The notes under the pieces are model-generated. The model was not told where the DNA came from. It made no database searches and saw nothing but the letters and a program-made list of their open reading frames with translations. From assembly GCA_000507305.1 (NCBI GenBank), contig DF241597.1:1-64000 (forward strand): DNA of 64,000 bases. Direction: 5' to 3'. A program made the position numbers and the translations under genes. The number at the start of each line of letters is the position of its first letter. Positions within the stretch are counted from its first letter, which is position 1. The DNA comes from Breviolum minutum Mf 1.05b.01. Its lineage: Eukaryota > Sar > Dinophyceae > Suessiales > Symbiodiniaceae. Shown one piece after another: positions 1 to 12,700 of this stretch.

Positions 1-95
1 AATGGTTTATTATAATCCCCATATAGCTGAGTATAATCCCCTGTATACCCCAACCAACCAAGGGCCCTTTTTTCATTGCTCACATGGTCACATGG
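1..95. repeat. Family L repeat copy, cut by window edge
   Basis: Starts with aatggtttattataatcccc and runs to the gggccctttttt / ttcattgctca block. The same order of blocks recurs at about 13865-13990, 20140-20275, 43060-43165, 51225-51345 and 62225-62310. No coding signal. Confidence 0.6.
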
Positions 96-834
96 AGTGA
101 CAGTGGCAATGTTAAGATTTGCTAAAGTGTAGTCCAAGTTGCCGGGATGAACCAAGTCATGATGGCGATCAGTACCTGGCGATTCCAGCTAAATAACACG
201 TTGTCCTTGTGGATTGGGTTCGGTAAACCAAGCTCTTTCTCTCAGAATCGTGGTTCAGTGCAGTTGGAAGTTTTTTCTCCTCATGGATTGGTGGAAAATT
301 TGGGTCCATTCAACCAAATAGAAAGTTTTTTACCAAGCTTCAGACAGTTAAAGCACTGAAAACCATGATTCTTGACACGGTAAATGGTTCCATGATTAGC
401 CTTCAAAAAATTTGCCTGACTGGAAATCCACCATGTTTCGAATCTTGGAAGCATCGGTTGCTTTGTTTGAGTTGGCCGGGAAGGGGAATATAATTCCGTG
501 AACATGCTATCAATGACGCTGAGAATGCTTTCTATATCACATATACACATACCTGGTGTACCCGAACCGTCCATTTTTCAAATGGTGGGCGTTCAGTTGG
601 ATGACCGCAGTTTCACCAAACATCCATGGAAAAACTGGTTGTTCAAGGGTACCAGGTCCTTATACATGACAAAAAATATACATATACATATTTATTTACC
701 AAATAAGCGTAGGTGGTATCCCCAACAGCAATGAAGTTTGTTTTTTTTTAAAGCGGACATTAATTACGACCTGTTCTTTGCCCTTCCTGTATTGATTTTC
801 AATGCAACCTGAAGCAAGCATTGCGGCAAAGTAC
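96..834. other. Intergenic, no gene seen; one family S repeat
   Basis: I found no convincing exon on either strand. About 541-662 is a family S copy: accctggtgtac-like start, a cagttggatga block, ttcaccaaacat, and a ggtaccagg end. Related copies lie at about 3545-3632 and 18766-18890. The minus-strand open frame at 281-574 has no codon or splice support. Confidence 0.5.
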
Positions 835-1212
835 ATGGTATAGCTTCAAAGTACCAAAGTATACTTTCAAAGTACACAAGTACGCTTTCAAAGTACACAA
901 AAATTTCTTGCCGAGAACAAAAGTATACTTTCAAAGTACAAAAGAATACTTCCAAGTACGAAAGTATACTTTCAAAGTACAAAAGTACACTGCAAAGAAC
1001 AAAAGCATACTTTCCGAGTACCAAAAAAATACTTTCAGAGTACAAAAGTATACTTTNAAGTATACTTTCCGATTACAAAAGTATGCTTTCAAGGTACAAA
1101 AGTATACTTTCCGATTACACAAGTATGCTTTCAAAGTACAAAAGTATACTTTCCGATTAAAAAAGTATGCTTTCAAAGTACAAAAGTATACTTTCCGATT
1201 ACAAAAGTAACT
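835..1212. repeat. Degenerate tandem satellite, about 20-bp unit
   Basis: Roughly twenty imperfect units built from caaagtac and aaaagtatacttt, with variants such as ttccgatta, follow each other without a break. Long open frames on both strands here (FYFES- or KYTF-like repeats) are by-products of the satellite. A single N at 1057 interrupts the array. Confidence 0.9.
1057..1057. other. Single N inside satellite
   Basis: One undetermined base sits within the satellite, where an assembler would be expected to collapse or misjoin units. The true array length is therefore unknown. Confidence 0.95.
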
Positions 1213-1490
1213 TTCGGAACCTTGGGAGCGAAATCTCGGGAACCGGAACCTTCTTAATACCTCGGGTTCCCAGAACCTGGTTCCTTTTGAACCCGGAACC
1301 TTGGTGTCTGGAACCCCGTTTCTTGGAACCGCAAAACCTGTCGGAACCCATCGAAACCTGGGCCCGGTTCCCGGAACTGGTTCCCCGGAACCACAAAACC
1401 TGTCACCCAGAACCGGTTCGGGAACCAGTTCCCGGAACCGGTTCCCGGAACCCGGTTTCTTCCCGGAACCGCCCCAGCTCGCCCAGAACA
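1213..1490. repeat. GC-rich GGAACC / GGTTCC satellite
   Basis: Dense repetition of ggaacc and its reverse complement ggttcc, with short spacers, directly abuts the AT-rich satellite on its left. The unit is itself palindromic, so both strands give pseudo-coding frames rich in EP, GN and RF. I treat these as non-coding. Confidence 0.85.
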
Positions 1491-1589
1491 CACCGAAATC
1501 TATATTTGTGCAAAGACACCCCTTAGCATTCTGCTGTTTTTGACAAAAAAACACAGATATAATTTCACTTCCCAATGCCCGCAAAATAT

Positions 1590-1691
1590 GGATGTTTCCG
1601 AAAATAGTGGTACTCCCAAATCATCCATTTCAATAGGGTTTTCCATTGTAAACCATCCATTTTGGGGGTACCCCTATTTTGGAAACACCCA
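1590..1691. repeat. Family A palindromic MITE-like element
   Basis: Terminal inverted repeats ggatgtttcc and ggaaacaccc enclose gtggtactccc and gggggtacccc. The centre pairs aaatcatccattt with accatccatttt. Five more copies lie at 8934, 14796, 21900, 48711 and 53389. The spurious frame GTPKSSISIGFS comes from this element. Confidence 0.85.
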
Positions 1692-1802
1692 TAACCCAAC
1701 AAACCACCCATCATCCACGGCGCACGTAGGTGGTCACTAACATGGCACCATGAAGCCAATTTGTATTGCCGTGCTGGGTCACTTGCGACACCAAGAAGAC
1801 CT

Positions 1803-1826
1803 GGAAGAAACAACAACAACAACTTG

Positions 1827-1864
<38 letters not shown>

Positions 1865-1914
1865 GAACAAGAGGAAGAAGAAGAAGAAGGGAAAGGAATG
1901 GACAAGGAAAGGGG
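1803..1914. repeat. (CAA)n microsatellite and purine-rich tail
   Basis: About twenty caa/aac triplets (1805-1865) are followed by gaa/gaag-rich sequence. Poly-Gln, poly-Asn and poly-Val frames are artefacts of the triplet repeat. Confidence 0.9.
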
Positions 1915-2256
1915 TGAAGGACATGTTCGTTTGGCCTTACCCTTTCCACTCTTGAGACGGAAATGATGGTTGGTTCAAGGGAGATCATGTTAAGTGGTGT
2001 AAAATGTTACGCCTATGAAAACTAACATAGCATCTGAATGTTTGGGAGTGTATCTTATATGATCAAAAGACTCAAGTTGACTACAGTAGTAACTGTTCAA
2101 GTGATCATACACGGCTCACCTCTTCCATATCTCTGAGTCCTGCCTTGGACATACCGTTGTTCTCCAAAAACCCATCGAATCGTCGTCTCATGTGTTACCA
2201 CATCCCCGAAACACCAGACCAGTAACACCCGCCCACATCATCAGGCCAAGGGACAC

Positions 2257-2338
2257 TGAGCATTTGACATGCCATGTCAAAGACGCGGAAGTTCAACGAC
2301 ATTGGCGTGCCAAAATACCACCCTGACAAGACCGCCAC
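2257..2338 (-). CDS. CAX exon 15 (last found)
   Basis: Acceptor cttcag|GTGGCG at 2339. Reads VAVLSGWYFGTPMSLNF then RVFDMACQML. GW..G.P is typical of the helix after the second alpha repeat. Phase 0 entry joins exon 14. The donor is probably A|GTGTCC at 2256, although 2255 is also possible. The C-terminal helices that should follow were not found to the left. Confidence 0.85.
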
Positions 2339-5300
2339 CTGAAGAGTGTTCTCTTTAAGCAATGTCTTTCTTTTGGGGGAGGGGGGCCAACGAAAACGGC
2401 GGTTTTAAACGGCGGCTTGTTATTTTCTTGATGTAGATGGATGTGGCTGAGCCCCAAAAAAACGGGAAACGGAAAAACATCCCGTGTGGATCGTCATTTT
2501 TGCTACCTTTTTTCGTGTGGATATCTTGTTGCTTTTGTGTTTTTCAGGACTGCTGCTGGAATGTAGATGACCGTGGCTCCCCAAAAACCTTGAAACGGGA
2601 AAACATCCAGTGGAATCGTCATTTTCGACTTTTTTCTACGATATCTCAGAAATTGCAAAGCTATGATGAGCAATTCCTGGCTATAAGCCACTCAGGTTTA
2701 CCCTCACAAAGGGTGAAAAATGAGTTGTTTTTTTTTGGTAAGAGCGAGATGAACCGAACTTGACACCCATCATGTTCAGGTTCTATGGTTCAACTTTGGG
2801 ACCGGTGTTTTTCCCCAGGAGCGAAAAAAAAGTCTTCGACGTAAGACCTCCCTGAGTTTTCTCAAGACTTTCAAACAAAGACACCCACTCACCAAAAAGC
2901 GCCATTCCAAATGCCAACTGAAGAGGCTGCGAAAATTGAAACTTTTCCACAGCTGAAAAACGCTGTTTGTAGGGAGAAATCTTCCCAAAGTTCATTCAGA
3001 GGCCCTCCAACTTCAATTTGCACTTCAAATAGAACCAACAAAATCCTCCGAGCAACTGGTACCACGAAGAGGGCAATCTGCGTGGAAGAGCCCACCGAGA
3101 CACCAATGGCCAAGTCTAACTTCCTTGCGGGCAAAGCTGTAATCTCATCCGCAAAAATGATAGGAAACCAATTAAAAAAAAGGGGTAATCAAAAGAAAGA
3201 GCTCTCTCAACTTTTTTGGGGGAAACTCGGATTCGGCAATTTTGCACAAAATCTTTCCACGAACCCAGGGATGAAAGCCGATTTTTTGTTTCATGCCATT
3301 TGGGGGGGAGCATTCTTCACAACCTTTTTTTGGGAGGATTTCTCCACTAGCAACATTGACATACAGGTGTTGATGATAGAGTGGTTTCTTGTGAGCATTG
3401 GCCCACCCTTTTAAACCACTGGTATCAGTGAAAACCCACATACTGAACAGAACCTGAAGCAATAGGGACATTCCTTGTAGTGGAGATGAACTTGAACATC
3501 GAATCACTTTCAAGTTCCATCTTGCTTATTCGGTCATGTTTTTCACTGCCGGATGACTCCAAACCATTCAATGAAAAATGGGTCGTTCACCAAACATTCA
3601 TTGAAAGATGGTTGCTTAAGGTACCAGGTATTGCTCTACTTGATCATTCAAGCGAACAAGACCTCCCTGCTTTGTTGATATGGCAGTTTCAAAAAAACTC
3701 GAATTACCCGCCAGTAATCTGTCAAGTTTCGGGATGGTGGTAAGATATCCCAAAATAAGTGGATAGTGAATCCCTTCAAATGGGATGCTAGATCCGTTCA
3801 TCTCCACCATTTCATGACATCTCATCAACTTCATCCAGTTTCAATTGAAACTCGTCAATGTTTCGAGTTTCTAGCCACTACGGTTGCGGGGTCATATTCC
3901 GCTAGTTGCCTCGAGTGTAACGTACTGTTGATGGTTTAGAAATCCGGCGTTTACCAGTTGAGGCTGGCACATTTTCCCACTATTTACAAGGTTCTAGACA
4001 TCCCAGGTGGTTGTTTGGGATTTCTTCCATCAACAGCATTGTAATTGTATTCTTCTGCTTATACTGCATGTTCCACTTCCCCAACGACATCCCATCGTTG
4101 CTGATTCAATGTAATTTATATATATATATATTATATGTATATATATATATATTTCTACATACCCTCCCTGAAACTACCAGTTCGCCCCTGCAAATAGGCT
4201 GGGCCCCAGAAGGAAAGTATTCTTTAAACCATCATTTTTTCAGGGGCGAGCTGTTAAACTTCCGGAGTGTATATTTATAAATCAAGGATTTAAGAGCTCC
4301 AAACTTGTCATGCGTTGTTTCAAAGCGGTCGGGTCCTCGCTGGGATATTTTGAACATATGGGGGTCGGACCGTAGATAGCCGATAGGTCCAACTTCGGAA
4401 GCTTCTACACACTGGAAAATCAACATTTTGAACCCCAAAAATGGAGGTTTGGTTCAGATGATTTTCCTTCGCAGGGTGATTTTGAGGTTCAAAACGTGAA
4501 TTTGCGGTGTGATGGAAAAAGAATCGCCAAGCAGTTGCTACAAATACCTCCCCTGAATCTTTTCGGGATTGGAAAGATCAGATTCGTCTTCGTTGCACCC
4601 TTGTGGCTCAAATCTGGTTCAAAATCAGTATATAATACATCGGCGTACAGTAAATCCCATCGAATCTTGGTAAAACCTTAAGTCCACTGAAATCTTGATC
4701 ACTCATTTGTGGGTTACACCCAGTCACACTTATCACTCAAACCCAAGCTTGGAGCATGGGCCCGCACTTAGGATACGTGGTTAGTTAAGGAGGCAAACCA
4801 AGCCATCTACAACTAAGCCTAGCCCTACAACAACTAAGTCATGGTTATCAAGCACTTACCAATCATGGCGTAATCCTCCAAGTTGGGACTCCAAAGGATT
4901 ACCATGCCAAGGTACCCACGATAGGCACTGGTCACAGCGGTGGCATGTTCTGCTGCATTGCCCACGATGGGAAGCAAGATCACACCGATGAAAGCCTACA
5001 AAAAAAAAAACGCTTCTTTCATGGGAATTTAAGGTACCCCCTCAAATGCCACCCCCCCCCCCCAAGAAATAAGCCCCTTATTAAGGGAAACCAATGGTTA
5101 ATAGTCCCTTAATAAGGCCTTATTTCTTGGAGGGGTAGCTTTGAGGGGGGGTACCTTAAATTCCCATGATTCTTCGGAGCTTTGAGGCCTTTGGGAAGTT
5201 CATTTTTTGGGAGGTTTCCGAAGATGCTGCTGATACTGATGCTTCAGAAATCCGAAACAAGCACCTGGGATGTATAGTGCACCCTTATGAATACTGGGAT

Positions 5301-8300
5301 ATCTACTACATCAACTGGTGAACGCAGGATTTCAAAACCATCAACAGTACCAAAGCAGTTATTGATTATTGTAAGTAGGGCCCAAAAAGACTCCACGAAT
5401 ATTTTGGGGTTAAAAAAAGAAACCTGGTGAAACCCATTGACTTTCGGCTATTTATGGGGATGAACCATAACTCTATTTGGAACTAAGTAGTAAAAGAACC
5501 ATCTTGTTGGAGGTAGGAGGATTTCGGCGTTTCGCAGAGGCAATTAGAATCCCTAAATGGATAGAATTCTTCCAAAACGTTAACACCCCTGAAAACTAAC
5601 ATGGCTGGCTGCAAAATCCACCATGAATGAAGATGTATTTCCTATTGAGAATGGTGATATTCCAATGTCATATTCATTTTCAGGGGTGTATGACATGTAT
5701 TTTGCGAGCATGTACTTCTTCTTCCTCTCGCTGAATTGGATTTGAAACTAGAAACTGATGCACAATGGTAAAAGCACCGTCATCGACTTTTTCGGTGGTG
5801 TATCACAAAGTAGGGTGCTAGAGTCAGAGATCTATTGGTTTCTGTGGGGCTCGCTTTGAGACACACCTTTAACTAAAAAGCCACAATAGTGTTTCCTTCA
5901 AGCAGCCAGAAATAAAAAAAACACCATTTATTTTGTCACATGCATCACGTTGGACTTGGGTGATACTGTTGATGGACAAAATCCTGCACCACCAATCATG
6001 ATGATTATCCCGTTATTTATAGTGTTTTAACCATCCCAGGTGGTGCAGGATGTTGTCCATCAACATTATGAAAGAAATGTTTCCCAGATGTGCTTTTTTG
6101 AAACCTGGAGGTAGCTTCCCTTAGCTCCCTGATTATGAAGGGATTTCGCTCCCTTCATCGCTCCCTTCCGTTTACACCTTAGGACCTTGGAAAGTTAAGC
6201 CCCGCAGGATGTGAACCAATCGGAAGCAAACCAATCTATTCCACCAAAAAATCCCATCAAACAGTGCGCCAACTCTACTGGAAAACAAAAGATCCACCCA
6301 AAAATTCCACAGAATCTACTGAATATGCCCCAAGTATATCCCAACCAAACCTCTCCCCTAATTTCTACGAAAAATCGACCCAAAACAGATGGTACCAAAA
6401 AAACACAGAACTGAGAGTTACCCTACTCCCCCCACAAAAACCAACTCCCGAACTCCAGAACTCCAAAAACCTCCCAACTCACACCTTGGGAAGACCATAT
6501 TTGGTAGACACACCTTCAATGGAATCCACTAAGTTTTCAGAACATCCTGGAGCTTCGAGTCTTCGCGCTTCAATGTCATTGGTTTTTTGGGCTGAAGATT
6601 TTCTCCAAAAATTTCACCCGGAAATCTTTGGGGAAACCCCACAAAAAAAAGAGGGTGGGGTTCAAGTTGGGGAGAAGTTGTAGAAGGCAACAGGAAAATG
6701 GGTGATTTTTTGTTGAGATAATGTTTTTTTTCCGAAGAAAATGATGAAAATCTGAAATGTTCCATTTTGTGAGGCCTGAATTCTTACCTTTTTTGGGGTG
6801 AGGTCGAGTGATGATGTTTGTTGCCAAGGAAAGCATTGTTTTTACATCACTCAATCCATTAATTTTGGAAGTCCAATGAGTACCGAAATTTGTTGACAAG
6901 AAATCTACCTACACGACTACTACTCCTGATATAATCATGGTTTGGTGGCTGCTGTGCAGAGCAGCCGTCTTTTATAATTTCTAAGATAAGGATCATCTCT
7001 AGTGAAGTAGGAGCTAGAACTACATATATAATGTTACATCTGGAACAGCCTCTATGGTTAGTTATTCATTTATGAGGATCATCCTAAGTTCATACTAAAT
7101 ATAAAGAGAGTCAGAGAGAGATTTTGGTCGCTGAACAGGTGTAAACCCTAGAAAAAAAAAATCCAGTGAACAAGTTGGGGTTACCTAGCAGCTCACCCAA
7201 GAACCTCAAAAAACATGCATGCTTCCCCAAGAGCTAGAGCAAATTTGCAGATTAAATCCCCGCAAAAACCAGCAACAAATTAACCTGGCACCCCAAAAAA
7301 ATGAAACAACGAAAAAAAAAACACGAAGAAGAACCGACCTCCGATTTTCACCCGTGTCCTGCCACCACCAAAGTACACAGAATCAACAAACAGGCAGAGC
7401 CCGCCACGGACAAATGTGCTTCCTCCTCTGCCTTGAAAAATACCCCGGCGTTTTGTGGAGAAGTTTCGGTCCAGATGTCGGAGAGGAGTCGTCCAGAGAT
7501 TCATTCAGATTCTTCGGGTCGTCAGTGTTTCATGGAAAATGGTATATAATACCATCTCTGTTTTTGTTATTTTTGTCCCTGATGTGAAAAAATACCTTTT
7601 TTTAAGCATGATGGTTTGGAGGTGCGAATCCTTTGGGGGTGTTACTACAAGGGAAACTAACAAGTCTCTGATCAACTTGATGGGGGCATGATCCGGAAAA
7701 GACTTTGGCAATCACTACCGAATCAAAATGTCTAAAAATGAAATATAAAAAACGATCTTAAAAAAAATGTATATTGGGATATTCACGACCAATTTTTTCC
7801 AGTGCCTGCCGGATTTCTAAAAACCATAAACAATATGTTCGGTCAAGCCATTGCAGTGACCATCCTAGTGATTCTGAAAAAACTTAACATTTAAGGATCT
7901 CTTTATCCATGAAGTTCTCTCGAGCTGGTGCTTGAATCATCTGGTTGAAAATTATCCCCATCAATTCAAATCATCATCCCCAAGCATCTGGGTGTGCTTA
8001 AAACCCCCGCTTCGTCATCCGAACCATCGCAGCAATAAAATTCTACTTGACCTCTTAGTGGTTTCAGACCACCTCCTAATGCGCTAGGTACTTGAGAAGA
8101 AAAACAATATGCTGGGAAACATCTAAAACGGGGCCTATCTTCCTTTTCTTAGCATTAAAAAAAGATATTGGTTTTTGAAGTTAAAAGAATAGTGGTGTTA
8201 AAACCACCTAACCTGAGCGTGATGCTCCCCAAAGGAGGAAACCAGCGAATATCAAGGGAAGAATTCCACTCCAAAAATCTGAGAACCATTCAAGATTCAT

Positions 8301-9698
8301 AAGCAGCTGTGAGCTGGTTGATATACAAATGATCAAAGAAATATGTATATTATACATACACTGAAAAATTGAAGAATGGATTGACTGAAATTGGAAAGAC
8401 GGCATTTCCCTTCCAATTAATATGGTTGGGGATGTTGGTCGAGCAGCACCTGACGCTATGAAACTTTCTTCTTTCTTGCCCAGAACACCACTCTATCTTG
8501 CAGTCTCCACTACTTTCTCCTTCTAACTTATGAGATGTTGCTACATTTGATGCCAGCATGCCGAGATTCATCTCCATGTTTTTGTCAGACCCAACTCGTG
8601 TCACAACCTGAAGCGCAACGTGGCGCGGAAACGGGCCTCACCCTCCGCTCCGTCATCCACGAAGAGGTAGGCGTGCGTCCCCAGTTGGAAGTAGAGGAAC
8701 AAGAAATACCTTGTGTCGGCGGTGTCGAAATGCATGTTGCCCGTGTGGGGCTGGGTTCGGGAGCGAGCTCCTCAAGTTTTTGCATGATCTTTTTGGAAAC
8801 TGAAAGGGTTTTGAAAACGCTTTCGAAAAGGATATATTTCTGGAATAAACAAATTGTGGAAGTGGACTAGTTGTTTCAATTGGAACATTAAACAACCTGA
8901 TGGATCTAACCCTTAAATTCTTGAGAGATTTGGATATGGGGGTTTCCGTAAATGGTGGTACCCCCAAAATGGATGGCTTATAATGGAAAACCCTATTAAC
9001 ATGGATGATTTGGGGGTACCATTGTTTTTGGAAACACCCATATGTGTATACTGGGATGGATGTATTATTATGTTCCTCCATCCATGATGGCAGTGGTGAA
9101 TCGGCAAGATCACCTTCAGAAAGCTCATTGTTTTGATTCTCATGGAGCTCGGTTTTGGTTGGCAAGCCCTGAACAAACAGCAGCTACCGTTTTGGGTCTA
9201 GCAGGTGTCCATCTATTTTGACATGAGGGTACGGCTCCTACGGCTCGGCTATAGCCTATCCTTGATCATTCTGGGGCTACCTTCGCCCTTGTCTAAACAT
9301 GTTCTTCCCGAAAAAAAGGATCACCAAAATCTGTATTTCTGATCCAACAGATCCTTTGGCCCAAGGTACACCAAAGAGAGGAACAGGGAGCAAAGTCGAG
9401 AAATCATCAAGACTTCATCGCCTGTGGCATCCGAAATCAAAAAAAATGCTGGTCATGAATGAAAGGCCCCTCCCACGTTGCCGGATCCTTAAGGGGACTT
9501 ACAAACTACTAAACCATGGTTATTAGCCCACGTATCGTTTCGTCCTGGGAGCCCATCCTCCAAGTAGCAAATTAAGCTTTGAGGTTGTCAGCCAACTTTC
9601 TGTCAAGGCAACGACAAGATATTAATTTAGCAATTGTCGCGGTGTGTTGTAACATAATGATTAATAATGATTAATAGTGATTAATAATGATAGTAATG

Positions 9699-9744
<46 letters not shown>

Positions 9745-12700
9745 ACAAGCCGTAAACTATACTTCTGTTGTTCATCAATCCGAGTCAGGTAGAGCCACGG
9801 AGAGTCATCGGAAAATTCCGAAAATGTGAGTGTATCAACTTGGTCCGGTTCAGCTTTCGGCTGGTTCATGCCAGGGCCCCTTGGAGAAGACATCGGAAAA
9901 ATAATGTGCCAATCCAAGGCCTAATTAAGAGATATGCCTAAGAGGATGGGCCCGTTGGATTCTCATGATGAAATATTTTTGGTGAAAAATCATAGTAGCT
10001 GGGCAAATGGAACTATTTTGCCTAGAACCTGAAGTGTTCGGACATTTTGGGGGGGTATCCCCTCGCTAACACACCATGTGGGGTGGGCTGAGGTGGCTAT
10101 GATTTGCCCGTAGATATGCTGCTGACGGACAAACATCTGCATGATTTGGCATGGCATTGGGGTAGGACACTGTACGTCGCAGAAAATTTGCAATATCAAG
10201 TGCTGCTCTCCGGAGTGTGTCTATCAGTCGTATCGTGTGTATATATATATATATGTATATACCTGGAACCCAAATGACCCCGTTTTGATTGGAGTTTGGG
10301 CCTTCCTTTGGAGGGTTGACGTTCCAAAATAGAGCATATTCACAGGTTCCATGTAGATGTAGATATTATACACAGATCGATGTTCATTTGCTAGTGGTAC
10401 TTCCAATCCACCAGGGAGAAAAACAGGATGAAGCACCACCATTCCATCATTTAACAAACATACTATGGGAGTTTTCCAAGTGTGGAAACCCTGGCTGGAT
10501 AAACCCCCAGTAGATATGTACACTTCATCATGTCATTCTGGGAGGATCATTCCAGTTAGTAAGTGGTTAGTAACCCCCATTTAAAAGCCATTTAGGCCAT
10601 TTGGAAGGGGTCCCACAACCATACTGAAAAGGGAACAACAACGATCACCATGCTGAGAAAACCACGGGAAACCGTCCGTCCTGGCGTTAGAAAAACCTCC
10701 CGGGTCCAGGTGACCTGTGTCTGCGATCTGACCAAAGAGCGTAGGTAAGCAAATGCCTCGGTCGGGGATTCCAATGCCGATTTTTTTGTTTACGTAAAAA
10801 AAAAAGTGGCCAAACAAAAAATTGACGTTTGAGGAGTGTTTTGTTTTTGGTTTAAGGTTTTTTTAGCTGGTGATTTTTGGTTTAAGTTTCTTTGCTGGTG
10901 ATTTTGTGAAAAAAAAATTGCCCGCAAATCGTTTGTTGCTTTGCAAGAATGGGATGTTTTTCCCTAGCAAATCGCTACTTGTTGGAGCGTCATTAGGCAG
11001 ATTGGCAGCTAGAGCTGGAAGTTGTTGCATGGCGATGGGACGGGAGTTGTGTTGTTTTGCCAAAGGTTTCAGTTTGCAGAGTTGTACTCGCAAAACTGTC
11101 ACAGCATTGAAATTGTGATGTGGGCTTCTTTCAAAGACAGTTGAAACGACAAAACAAACGTGGAACAATGATTGGCACAGTCGGAACCAAATGACAAATA
11201 TGGCGATCTTTGATCAGTTTTTGGGATCCAAAACATTGAAAAGACTAAATATCTTCCCCTTCCTGAAACTAACATAACCCTTGAAAATAAGCCATCCCAA
11301 AAGGAAATTCCTCTTCCAACCATCGATTTTCAGGTTCTATGTTAAACTTCGCGTGTGTACTGGAGTTGAAATTTGGGAATATTCCATGCCTTTGGGGATC
11401 AATGTCAACCACTCCAAAAATCCCTCCAAATTGCAGGCGTTTTACTCCTTTTTTATGTGGTGGTTCCCAGATGGGGATCTCCCAAAGTTTCCAAAAACCA
11501 AAGCTGTTCCTGGCAACCTGGAATTCGAAGATATCCTACAAGGTGGGCCCCCGGATCCAGATATTATAAATGGCCGAAAATAAAATGGGTAACTGGGGTT
11601 GTTATAACCCTGCTTTTAACTGGTAGGGGCCCACCTTGTAACATGTCTACCGGCTACATTTAGTCCAGATTTGCAAGGACTTTTTCGAAACCTTTTTCAA
11701 CCAAATCTGTGACGAAAATTTCTGGGCTGGTGGAAGTCTACCTACAATAGTACCACACTTGACGGAACCATGCGACCAAGATACTAATGGAAGCTACTAC
11801 TAGGCAGGACATATTGGCAGCAGCACCTATGTGTCCAAGGATCTCTTTTTGGGGATGGAATTTCTGATGGGATAATGGAAAAAAATCATCGCAAATGGTG
11901 AAGGTCCACAAATGTTTCTTGATGTGTAGATGAACGACTGGTATTTTCTTTAGTTCAACTGGATAGTTTTGGATGCTTCATGGGGAAGTGAAGCGTCCCA
12001 AATGAGGAATTATCCATGAAGATGTGTATATGAAAGCCCCATTCCTTTTTAAGCAAACCAGATCTTGCGGTCTTCACGTTGTTTAGGTGATGGCCACAAT
12101 AATGCTCAAATGCTGAAAATGATCTAGAAATCATGGCCTTTGTTGGGTATGTGGTTGGGAACATTCTGATACTTTTGATGGTTGATTAGGAATTGTCAGG
12201 TCGGTGACTTACTATCTTTGGTTCTGAAGGATCCCTCAACAACACCCACAGCTACCGCGGTCTCTACACGCGGCCTACGGCGTTGAACTGCCTGTTGTGA
12301 AATTTCAAGCCAGCACCTCATCAAACGAAAAACTGCGCAAAACCCAAACTCACCACGCTGGGAGAACTCCAACTTTTGTTTACCCCAATCAGATGTGGGA
12401 AATGTTTTTGGTGAAAAGCTTTTCGTTTTTTTAACAAAAGTTTATATCTCTCGGAATTTTGATGGGCAAGTTATCTGGTAAACACCATTGTTAATTAATT
12501 AATAGAATAAAAACATCTATATAAAGAAATCAAGATGATTTCACTCCTTGATCCATCTCTCCACGGAGACACAGACCTGATAGACAACATGACTTGATAT
12601 GATACAACTGTGCTTCTTTCAAACCTGACATTCAAATCCACGGCTTATACTTCTGGGCAATTTATGAAATAAATCCTTACCCTGAATGTTTCGGCCATTT

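Noticed and set aside
1565..1924. 119-aa minus frame with a poly-Leu run
   Set aside because: Made of the CAA microsatellite plus a family A element; no gene-like content outside repeats.
2107..2135. Possible CAX exon 16 (GLRDMEE, acceptor ggcag|GACTC, donor GAG|GTGAGC)
   Set aside because: Splice sites look good, but the residues do not match the hydrophobic helix expected after exon 15.
8710..8770. Longer version of CAX exon 10 starting at 8770
   Set aside because: The sequence is open and GC-rich and has an AG|G, but it breaks phase with exon 9 and adds residues that do not fit the helix.
8653..9176. Minus frames such as GVSKNNGTPKSSMLIGFSII
   Set aside because: Translation of a family A palindrome. 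Such peptides recur at every copy and reflect the DNA repeat, not a protein.
10863..11120. Possible CAX exon reading NSRPIAMQQLPALAANLP
   Set aside because: Spacing superficially like the Q.FN..A..SLLLLA helix, but too polar, no acceptor, and exons 5-7 account for that region.
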